A stretch of 64,000 nucleotides of DNA from Buddleja alternifolia (Eukaryota > Streptophyta > Magnoliopsida > Lamiales > Scrophulariaceae): NCBI GenBank assembly GCA_019426215.1, contig CM033394.1:47676423-47740422 (forward strand), written 5' to 3'. This document shows, piece after piece, positions 23,466 to 32,596 of this stretch (the stretch's first letter is position 1; every line of letters begins with the position of its first letter). A model generated the notes under the pieces. The model was not told where the DNA came from. It did no database searches and saw only the letters and a list, made by a program, of their open reading frames with translations. A program made the position numbers and the translations under genes.

Positions 23466-25292
23466 TGACACGCTAAAAGCTAACGTGCTATGATAGCAAG
23501 TGCACTAGTCGTGTGTAGTAATAAGTGTGGACGAAAAGTCCGGGTTGTCGAACCACGGAGACTTGAATTCTAGTTTATGATTTTATACAAAAAACAACTA
23601 CAATAAAAGTAACTTAAATGTAAAAACGTGTACAATAAGAACAAGGTTATGCAAATGAATTAAAACTAATTATAAAGGGAGACTAAGGCACATGCTAGGT
23701 CCAAATTGATCAAATATACTTATAAAGGCTCTTGTTGTAGAATTACTCTTATATTGTTATGGTGAAAACTCCTAAGGTAGAGAATAACCGATGTCTCGCG
23801 TATAAACTCCTATACTTAGATCGTGATTTCCCAAATATCCCTATCCGGAAATCTAACCACTAAACATGCATTAATGTACTAGAGTTCACTCGATTTGAAT
23901 CAAACGACTTCACCCGGGAATCTTTACCTATGTCTAGGGCAATTCCTCATTAGTTGCGGGTCATGATGTGAATTTCTTGCACCCTAAGTCAATTTTCTCC
24001 CGAAATATTAACCTAGGCATAAGATTCTAACATATAGTGATCAAGTATATGCAAGATAGACAAAAACACAATTCACATCACATAACAATATAAGAACAAC
24101 CTCAACAATCATCTATTGTAAGCATATATCACAATTTGGCCTTACATGGCCCTAGTCTTACGAATTTAGTTCATAATTGAAAGCATAAAAGACATAAGAG
24201 GAATATTCATAGACATAAATGAAATGAAAAGCTCTTAAAAACTCCCTAAATGGTGAATGATGATGGATCTTGAAGTTGAGCCTTCAATCCCCAAGCTCTT
24301 TTCCTTCCTCTAGTTTTCCCCTCCAAGAGTGATGAAGAATGGTGATGAATGGTGGAGAAATCAGATTAGGGGCTGCCCCCCTCTCCTCCAAGAATCTGAA
24401 ACTGAGAGTGAATGATGAAGAGTATGGGTTCCCCCTCCTTTTATAGCCAAAATTCCACTAAAGTATGCATTAAGAATTCCCATTAAAGTTCCCCAATGAG
24501 AATTCCACCTAAGGTGATGCTTAAAGTATGGCTTTTAAGATTCCAACCAGCTAAAAAATGCTGAACTTTCGGCCCTTAAGAATTCCACCAAGTATAACCA
24601 TGTGAAAACTTCAACAAAACACATGCATGCTGCCATTTTCTTGCTTTCCAGCGCAGTCTTAGTATTTTCCTCATAAAATTCTCCACAGATCTCCAAATTG
24701 GATGATTCAAGTCCCCATGTGCAGATAAAACATAGATCTACAACTTTACAGAAGGACATTTTGTCCAATTCGGTCGCTAAGTATACCTAAATTACGTTTC
24801 AACATGGAGGTTGTTTCTGATTTGGCGCCCATAAAGTAAATCTACCAAGAAACACACTTATGACAACCCCTCAACACATGTGCTGAATTATGGCCAAAAG
24901 TGATTCTTACCCATCATATAATGCTGGAATTTAGGCTGAAAAGGAGTAACATTTGGACTATCCACGCCTAGGCATGTACTTCTCTGTTCGGCGCAACAAT
25001 TGTATTTCCTTCATAACTCTCTCCACAGACCTCCGATTTGGATAATTCAAGTTTCCAAGTGAAGCTAACACAGAGATAAACTACTTTGTTGAAGGAGACG
25101 TCCTCAAATTCGAACTCGAAATATGCATACATTCTGTATTTGCGTGCGTTATTTCTCTATTGTAGTGATTTTCCACCTTTACTCGATAAGCACACAAATT
25201 AAACGCAAATGTGGTATAAATCATGCATAAACCAATATAAATCCAATAAATATGAGGCTCTAAAATATGTAAATTCACACCCTATCAGAGCC
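23461..25292. mobile_element. Solo LTR (1822 bp) inserted in the gypsy gag
   Basis: The LTR occupies 23466-25287 with TG...CA ends (plus strand TGACACGCTAAAAGC ... CACACCCTATCA; minus strand begins TGATAGGGTGTGAATTTAC). Perfect GAGCC flanks (23461-23465 and 25288-25292) are its target duplication, and they lie exactly where the gag frame breaks (YRL before, QGGASAWW after). Insert plus one duplication is 1827 bases, a multiple of three. No retrotransposon coding sequence lies between the ends. Confidence 0.92.
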
Positions 25293-25785
25293 TGTAAGAA
25301 ACAATCTTGGCTTGTTGATCATCATGAATCCTAGTGCAATTAAAATATTTCTCGACGCTGGATTCCCAATCGAGATAATCTTCAATATCCAGATATCCAT
25401 CAAAAGTAGGGAGATCCATCTTTACACGAAAATCTGGGCCATCCTCACCATCATCTCTCCTGCCATTACGATGAAAAACACAAGGGGGTTCATGATTAAC
25501 TCCTACGTCTTCCTCATCATCACTATCAAATGCTGCAGCGGGTTGTTGTCCACGTACCGCAGCAGGTTCGCCTCCCATAACAAGCTGGATCGGAGGCAAT
25601 CCACCGTCGCGAGCCTGTCCATGATTAACGCCCCTAATTACACCAATACCGACGTTCAGTTCACGGATTGCAAGGGTTAATTCTGCAAGCACCGTTTCCT
25701 GATTCGCCATGAATTGTTGCAGATTCGCACTGAGTTCATCGACTACAGCACGAACGCCATCTACACCGTTGTTGGCCATCTTCAC
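25292..25785 (-). pseudogene. gypsy gag, N-terminal part
   Basis: It starts with ATG at 25785 and encodes a typical gypsy capsid-precursor N-terminus: a helical leader, an acidic linker, and RVKMDLPTFDGYLDIEDYLD, continuing WESSVEKYF. The homology continues at 23465 across the solo-LTR insertion. As it stands it terminates inside the inserted LTR. Confidence 0.87.
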
Positions 25786-25801
25786 TCCGGGAAAACCGCA
25801 A

Positions 25802-25813
25802 CTCTGATTACCA
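25802..25813 (-). other. Probable primer-binding site of the nested gypsy element
   Basis: On the minus strand TGGTAATCAGAG follows the LTR end (CGTCA) after two bases. It matches the 3' end of initiator tRNA-Met (TGGTATCAGAG) apart from one inserted A. Confidence 0.55.
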
Positions 25814-25815
25814 CT

Positions 25816-26422
25816 TGACGAAGCGGAAGCAATTAATTGTGTAAAATCTAAAGATCACGTCTTTAAACTTACGGATAAATTTGAGCGCACTCAAGAATTG
25901 CAAAAGCAAAGACTTTATTAATAATTAAGAATGAATAATAATCCCCAAATTGCATAGAATTTAAAGAAAAAATGCAAAGACTCCTATTCTAATTAAATTA
26001 GGACTTCTACTCCTAATCCAACTCCGAAAACTGACATAATTCTAAAGGACTCCAAAATTCACCAAATTTGGCAAAAATACTATATCACGTCAGGTGACAC
26101 GTGGCAAAATTTGGGCCCCATCCGACAAATAGACAATTAATTAAAAATAAAATAAAAACGTGAAAATTCGAAAAAAAACACTAAACGGACCGGACGAAGG
26201 CCTAAACGATGGAATTTGGGATCGACCCGCTACCGTAAAACGGTTCAACAATTCGATTGGATTCGTCTCGAAAAGAGCTTCGATTTGGTATATTGTGGGC
26301 CCCGTAACTCCAAGCAGATCAAAAGTTACAGCCGTTTGAAGTCTCACCGTCAACTTTTCGCTTATTTTTCACTTTTCTTCTTTCAAGCTTTTCCAAAAAA
26401 TGCGTTGGCTTCTTGTTCTACA
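25816..26422 (-). repeat. 5' LTR of the nested gypsy element
   Basis: About 607 bases, TGTAGAACAAGAAGCC to CTTCCGCTTCGTCA in minus sense, lying between the FAR1 N-terminal exon and the primer-binding site. It could start three bases earlier (TGATGTAG). No second LTR was found. Confidence 0.7.
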
Positions 26423-26911
26423 TCACTCCAACACTCCAGCAACACCACTTTTAATTTCACGTGCAGATTTTAACAAGTGGGTTTCATCAGGGAGAGCCAA
26501 TGCATGATTATGTTCAATCTCAAATTGTTTCACCTTCCAGTCAGAATCTCTTTCACGAGAAATCTCAAGTTTAGCTTTGCACCCTGTTTTGATATCGAGA
26601 TTCCTTCTATTACTTCTTCGCTTAGTTTCAGCATTTTTTTCCTCTTTCTGTCCCTCTTTGTTACACACAAACATCTTCAGCCTAATCTCTTTAGATTTTT
26701 CAAAGTATCGATTTTTTGATTTTCTGACAACAAAACCATTGGCTAATCCATAAGATTCATATAATAAATAAGCCTCATCAATATCAGATACTACTTGGCC
26801 AATTGCTAACCTTGATTCTAATTCATTGATCATGGATGAAACCTTTTCAGCATCAATTTCTACATCTCCGTTCTCTCCAGAAGGACTATCGTTAAGAATT
26901 GTGATATCCAT
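26423..26911 (-). pseudogene. FAR1-type MULE transposase, N-terminal DNA-binding domain
   Basis: From the ATG at 26911 (MDITILNDSPSGENGD) the protein has an acidic lead and then the FAR1 DNA-binding domain. This is a WRKY/GCM1-like zinc finger: AYLLYESYGLANGFVVRKSK, a Cys in FVCNKEG, RRNLDIKTGCKAKLE, and the HNH end in FEIEHNHALA. It then breaks off after LLKSAREIKSGVAGVLE where the gypsy LTR begins. The frame is otherwise open. Location inside mutual inverted repeats with a 9-bp duplication makes this a transposase rather than a domesticated FRS gene. Confidence 0.85.
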
Positions 26912-27189
26912 TCTTTCTATCAAAATATCAAAAGAGAAAATTCTTTTGCTGGAAAAGAACTTTTGTAAATAAAATCTGAAAATGCAAGAAGATAACTTAC
27001 CCACCTGATAGAAAACTTCTTCCTTTAGTCTTCGAGCAATTCCATTGGTCCTGCTAATCGAATGTTAGAAATTAAATAATTAATAAGAGAAAAAAATTAG
27101 CGATTTTGCTACTAAAATAAGATAGAGAAATTTTAGTAGAGAGTTGAGGGAGAAGAAGCTTAAAGAGACGCGGTCGGCATGAGGGAGAG

Positions 27190-27226
27190 ACGACCGGAGG
27201 AGGGAGGAGGGAGGAGGGAGGAGAAG
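27190..27226. repeat. GGAGGGA microsatellite near the MULE right end
   Basis: Four or five tandem GGAGGGA units in the leader of the FAR1-type gene. It is purine-rich on this strand. Confidence 0.7.
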
Positions 27227-27439
27227 CTCAAAGCATTCGGGAGAGGTGAAATGAATTATGCAGATTTTTTTTTTCTGTTTTAAGTTTGTGAATCTAGCCT
27301 TGGTTAATCATGGTTAAAATGGTGGGCCCTCCTGGTTTTAGCTTTAGAATAAAATATTAAGAAAATTAAAAAATATATATATAAATGGTGGGACCTGGAG
27401 CCCGGCTCCAAGTGTCAGCAAGAATCACCCATCAGACAC

Positions 27440-28640
27440 CAAGGGCTTGATGGACCCAAATATATTATTATTATTTTTTAACCTTTTTACATACTTAAAG
27501 GTAATTATATCTCATTTTAGTGCTTTAGATTTATTGTTTTGTTGCTTGATGATTGCTTCTTTTATTGTTTTGTTGCTTGATGATTGCTTCTTGTATATAT
27601 TATACTCCATTATAAAAGTATGTGTTAGTTTTTTGATATTTTTAATATACTTAAAATATTTTTATGCAATTCAAATTTTTAATCACAAGAGAGTCGAATA
27701 CAAAAAATAAACATAAATTTTGTTTGTAAATTTACCTTAGGACTCTACAAATACAAATATATATAGAAGTACATTAGGTCACTCCTTTTTATTTATCCAT
27801 TGAATCAAAGATGAAAAGAAAGCACTTAATCATTATATATGCATGCTTCTAAGCTATATATAATATATATATATATATATTACATTAAAGCTCCTAATAA
27901 TTTACATAAAAAAATCTGCCTATTGAAAATTAATTAATTGAGATTATTTAGGTTTGTGATTTTCTCTTTTTATAACCCTACATTGTTATCTAACAATTCT
28001 TCCTGACAATTGAGACTAAAGGAATTACCAATAAAACATCTATATCGCACTCCCAAATAAATAAAAATGTTTTTTAAGAAAATTATTAAAATATAATATA
28101 TTTGATATAAAAATATATTATAATATGTAATGTTTTCTTATATTAGTATAAAATAATATATTAATGTATATTAATTTTATCTTATTAATTTTGTAGTAAG
28201 ATAAAATTAGTATACATATTAATTTATATAACGTAATATATTAATTTATATTATAGGTTATACTTATTGATTCTCTTCATATGTTTTATCATTTGGCATA
28301 TAAACATTAATGTATTATGGGAATTGATATTTGCACTCCCAAATTTGATAATAGCACTCCAATCTCCTTTTGTGGTGAGTAATAGACCAAAATGTCCTTA
28401 TAAATTTAGAACACAATTTGTATTAATTGTAAAAAAAAATATACCCTTCATACAATATTTTTCACTTTTATCTTTATAATCTCATAATTTATTAAATCAT
28501 CACTTTTATTTATTTTTTTACTGACATACATTTGATTTAGTTTACCTAATATTGTATATATGTAGTTAATTACCCATATGTAATAAACAAAATTTTATTA
28601 TAACATAAATTGAGAATTATGACGTAGATGTTGTTGATAT
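27440..28640. other. AT-rich intergenic
   Basis: No gene is seen. 27530-27595 is a direct duplication of a ~33-base unit around TTGTTTTGTTGCTTGATGAT. The rest is low-complexity AT DNA. Confidence 0.5.
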
Positions 28641-28669
28641 CTTAAAATAAAGTTATGTAATATATAATG

Positions 28670-29136
28670 AAAATAAATCAATATACAATGGATTATTAAA
28701 ATAGAGCAATTGGAGGTTATATATTATAATATATATATATATGTGATATTTACATAAACTGACAATCAAATTATTATTTATTTAGTAAACACATAACAAA
28801 TAATTATTTTATTATTATTATTATTTATGTACTGGCTCGCAAGTCTGCGAGTAGGTATATGTTCAAGCTCAACTGTTAAAATTGCAACTCTAATTGAGTC
28901 GGGCGGACTTGGTGCCCACCCTCAAAATAATCAGAAAGGATAAATATGCATTACTCTTTTGCTTTATTTCTAATTCTTTTATATAGCTTGTTTTATTTCA
29001 AGATATCAACTCTACTTCATCACTGTTAACCTATATTATAGTGTAAATTTGGTTCGTTCATATATCTAAATTCTTTTTTTTTAAAATATAAGATTATTAA
29101 AATAAAGCAATTGAAAGTAAAATATTGTGTGTGTGC

Positions 29137-29168
<32 letters not shown>

Positions 29169-29640
29169 ATTTATTTATCTTGACATAAGTTGACAATCTC
29201 ACTATTTTAGGTATGGTCACTGAGGCAAACCGGTTCAATTAGAACTCACATTTTCTAACAAATCGATCTTGAGTCTGAATATACTTGCACACATGCTCGC
29301 AAACCAATAATTAATAATAATAATAAATTATTTATTAATTAAACATGTAATAAATAATTGTGTTTTTTATGATTTATTTACTGGTTCTCAACCTGCAAGC
29401 ATTTATATTTTGGCTCGATCTAGGCCATGAAAAAGCTAAGACTCTAATCAAGTCAGCTCTGCTCAGTGTCCACCCCTAAAATATATACAAGGATAAATAA
29501 TATTAGTCTTTTGCTTTATTTTTAATTTTATATATATAGTTTACTTTATTTTAAGATATCAAATCTACGTCATGTTTGTCAACTTATGGTATAACGTAAC
29601 TTTGGTTAATTCATATATGTGTGTGTGTATATATATATAT
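28670..29640. repeat. Tandem duplication of a ~500-bp AT-rich segment
   Basis: Copy 1 (about 28680-29070) and copy 2 (about 29090-29625) share, in order, GATTATTAAAATA.AGCAATTG, a TA/TG microsatellite, a segment with TTTATGTACTGG/TTTATTTACTGG, CTCTAAT..AGTC, GTGCCCACC/GTGTCCACC, and CTTTTGCTTTATTT followed by AAGATATCAA. Copy 2 carries extra sequence near 29210-29290. No coding capacity is visible. Confidence 0.75.
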
Positions 29641-29644
29641 ATAT

Positions 29645-30330
29645 AGTGGCAGATCTAGGATTTGAGTTCAGTGGGGGGGGGCACTAGGAACTTTACCCAG
29701 GGGGGTGCGGGGGGCTTGCCCCCGCGGTACGGTACGCTATATTTATTCGGGAAAATATAATAAATAATTAGGTTCAATTACAACTTTTGACATAATTTAT
29801 ACTTTTATACCTCTTTTATACCTCTTTTGTTAATAGCTAAGCATTCTGTTAAACGTGGATTCGGTTCGCATACTTTCCAGAGTCGATCACCTTCATCCTC
29901 ACTTCCAAGGGAAGCATAAATGATGAATTGCTCATGTTTTGTGTTTAGGTGTTGAAGAACTTGTGATTTTTTGGAAGAAAATCTGATTTTAAAGGCAACA
30001 AAGCTGAAATTGGTGTTTCTTGGCGCCGAATTGGTGTGATTTGGAGGGAAAATTGGCCCTCGTTAACTATTGGACGGAAGAGTTAACGGAGGGACCAAAA
30101 GTGATTAAATTTAGATAAGTGAGGGCTCAATTAGATGAGGGCGATATGTGGGGGACCAAAACTGAAATTGGGGTATAAGTGAGGGACGAAAAATGAAATT
30201 TTCCCTATGAATTTACATAAAAAATTATTTGTTTATAAACTTAGCTCTTTCATGAAATGATTCAGTTTTCATGAGAATAAATATATATTTATTCTAATAA
30301 TTATAGTTTGTTGGATAATAAAACCCTTAA
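29645..30330. mobile_element. Degraded DNA-transposon remnants
   Basis: 29645-29740 begins GTGGCAGATCTAGGATTTGA and has long G and C runs, as in the ends of some plant hAT-like elements. 29751-30211 is bounded by GGGAAAATATAAT and ATGAAATTTTCCC and may be a separate foldback element. No target duplications were confirmed. Confidence 0.4.
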
Positions 30331-30339
30331 TTGGATCAT

Positions 30340-30656
30340 GGGAGAATTGCAAATTTGCAACATTAGTCCCTCATTATTTACAAATTTACAAAATTAGTCT
30401 CATATGATCCATTTTGTTGCAATTTAGTTTCAGGCGTTAATAATTTGACGCGTGTAATGCACACACTTAATTTTATTACTGATCACATGGAAGACATGTG
30501 ACCTAATTAATTAACATTTTCCATTCATTTTTCAACAGTTGTGACCAAATTGTAACAAAAAATGCATCATATAGGACTAATTTTATAAGTTTGTAAACAA
30601 TATAAGTAAAAAATACAGCAAGCCCTATCCTACGAGACTAACATTGTAGTTTTCCC
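30340..30656. mobile_element. Foldback MITE, TTGCAATATTAGTC family, copy 1
   Basis: Long imperfect inverted repeats: GGGAGAATTGCAAATTTGCA on the left matches the complement of GACTAACATTGTAGTTTTCCC on the right. Internal arms (TACAAATTTACAAAATTAGT, and CTAATTTTATAAGTTTGTAA on the far side) also pair. It is non-coding. Confidence 0.7.
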
Positions 30657-30697
30657 TTCAATTATTATCAATGTTTTGAAGGGAAGATTGCCATTTT

Positions 30698-31507
30698 AAT
30701 CTCATAACTTAGGCTATGTGCAATTTTGTTCCCAATATTATAGAACTCTCCATATATTCATCCCATATATTCGAAAAATGTGCAATTTTAGTGCAAACCC
30801 CAGGCTCCGTTAGTTTTTAACGAAAAATAGTGTGTGCCTCTCACATGCACTATTAATTCTCTCCTGGGACCAAATATTACATAAAAGTCTAAGTTATAGG
30901 ACCAAAATTGCACACGACTTTCAGTTTGATTTTTTTTCAAGTAATTATTTATTCTTCTAATTTTGTTTTCTATTTATTTTTCTTTTCTTTCTTTTACTTT
31001 TTTAAATTCATTTTTCTTTGTATTCTCCAAATATGACAACAATTAATAAATAACACCAAGTCACAATTTTTTTAATTTTGACTGAAATTGTACTAATTGG
31101 TCTATTAAGTATCAACTAGATATGCCATGATATAGATTCATAAAATAAAATAAATGAACTTATATAAAGACAAACGAAATATGTGCATATCATTTATAGA
31201 AATAAGATCTCATATTATATGATTATGGATGTTACCCTACACAATTCACGTATTTTTAAATGAAAATAAACAAACTTGGGTCACATGCAATTTTAGTCCC
31301 GAAACTTGGGTCATGTGCAATTTTGATCCAATATCATGAGACATAAATTGCACAATTAAACATGCACGAACATGCTACTTCTGTCCAATAACTAACAAAC
31401 ATTAGGCTTGTGACCAAAATTGCACATATTTTGAAGATATATATAGGATGCAATATGATGAATGTCATAATATTGGGACCAAAATTGCACATTGCCTAAG
31501 TTGTGAG
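30698..31507. mobile_element. Foldback element with ~45-bp inverted ends
   Basis: The left end CTCATAACTTAGGCTATGTG continues into CAATTTTGTTCCCAATATTAT. The right end carries ATAATATTGGGACCAAAATT, then GCACATTGCCTAAGTTGTGAG. The blocks GTGCAATTTT and AAAATTGCAC recur through both arms. The middle is AT-rich and non-coding. Confidence 0.7.
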
Positions 31508-31822
31508 AGAATTGCAATATTAATCTCATAGGATAGGGATTGTCGCCTTTTTAGTCCCATTATTTACAGATTTGTAAAATTAATTCCATATGATGCATAT
31601 TTTTGCATTTTTAGTCCCAACCGTTAAAAAATAACATAAACTTTAAATTTGGTCACGTGCTTTAAACATGATCAGTAATAAAATTAGCGGTACGTGCATT
31701 ACACGAGCGAATGTTCGTCCAATTTTTAACGGGTGAGACCAAAATTGCAACAAAATATATCAATATGGAACTAAATTTGCAACAATCTCTGTCCTATAGG
31801 ATTAAATATATTGCAATTTTTC
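31508..31822. mobile_element. Foldback MITE, TTGCAATATTAGTC family, copy 2
   Basis: The left arm AGAATTGCAATATTAATCTC with ATAGGATAGG pairs with CCTATAGGATTAAATATATT and GCAATTTTTCC on the right. It abuts the foldback element on its left. Confidence 0.65.
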
Positions 31823-31892
31823 CTATTTTCAAATTGAATAATATATATATATAGACACACACACACATCACTTATCTTAATGAGATCATATA

Positions 31893-31923
31893 GTTCACGT
31901 GCAACGCACATGTTATTTACTAG
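31893..31923 (+). mobile_element. Helitron-like 3' terminus
   Basis: A short hairpin (CACGTGCAACGCACATG) is followed after seven bases by CTAG and then a T, the Helitron 3' pattern. The 5' end was not located. Confidence 0.5.
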
Positions 31924-32159
31924 TATAAGCAAATATGCGCGTGCTTAATAATTTTAAAATTATAAATAAGAATAGTTAATTTATTTCTCAAGTTGTGAGA
32001 TATAATTTTTTTTTACATTTTTGTAGATTTGATTGAAATTATAGTAACTATAATATTTTATCTATGATTTTGTATAAGATATAAACTACGGTAACGTTTG
32101 ACACTTGATGAATATTTATTGGTGCATTAATGTCATACCAAAACTATCAACTAGACGAT

Positions 32160-32185
32160 TATCAAAAAAAAAAAAAAAAAAAAAC
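32160..32185. repeat. Poly-A tract
   Basis: About 22 consecutive A with a duplicated ACTATCAACTAGAC on both sides (32147 and 32183), so the tract may mark the tail of a small retro-inserted sequence. Confidence 0.5.
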
Positions 32186-32596
32186 TATCAACTAGACCAA
32201 AGTAGATTTTCTAAAACCTAACTCTTTATGAAAGAGTTTAGATTATCCATAAATGATATACAATCCCAATTATAGAAGAAAAGAAATATACAAATTATTC
32301 AATTATTTACTTTTGAAATCGACATCTAAACATTAAAACTTAATTGTGTTGCAGAGCAAAGAAGGCAGCGAGACTATGGCTACATGTTCAAGTAACAGTC
32401 TCATAACAACGTCGAAAATATTTGATACAAAGGAAAGGGAGAAGAAAATAACGCACATATTAGCTTTTTACAGCACGAAACTTGAGCTTATAATATACAA
32501 TCACTACACTCTCTTGCCAAACTATGCAATGCAACATAAAACTTGCAATAATTTCAACATATTGCAGTAATTTTAAGATTGATAAAAATCCTTAAT

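Larger units (their letters stand above)
21425..26422 (-). mobile_element. Ty3/gypsy chromovirus-like retrotransposon, 3'-truncated, nested in the MULE
   Basis: Read right to left, the parts are the 5' LTR (26422-25816), a primer-binding site (25813-25802), gag from 25785 (interrupted by a solo LTR), zinc knuckle, protease and reverse transcriptase. Homology ends at about 21430, shortly after the RT segment YANLKKCEF. There is no RNase H, integrase, or 3' LTR. FAR1 sequence begins directly at that breakpoint. RT wording ([29 protein letters not shown]) resembles the CRM group of chromoviruses, which is a tentative placement. Confidence 0.87.
19244..27439 (-). mobile_element. MULE (Mutator-like) transposon with FAR1-type transposase, host of nested insertions
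   Basis: Terminal inverted repeats of about 40 bp sit at 19253-19291 and 27391-27430. Both begin GGGTGATTCTTGCT and share GGGCTCCAG further in. Flanks are TTCAGACAC (19244-19252) and ATCAGACAC (27431-27439), a 9-bp target duplication with one mismatch, the Mutator size. Inside, on the minus strand, are the two ends of a FAR1-related protein. The middle of that gene, including the MULE catalytic core, is missing where a gypsy element sits. Confidence 0.88.

Noticed and set aside
27440..28640. Short plus-strand open frames (for example 27447-27710)
   Set aside because: Translations are low-complexity Ile/Phe/Leu-rich products of AT-rich DNA.
32346..32570. Open frame downstream of NRT2 with an acceptor-like TTGCAG, repeated at 38079-38285
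   Set aside because: The duplicate arises because the whole NRT2 3' flank is duplicated. Substitutions do not look protein-constrained, and the frame lies in the probable NRT2 3' untranslated region.
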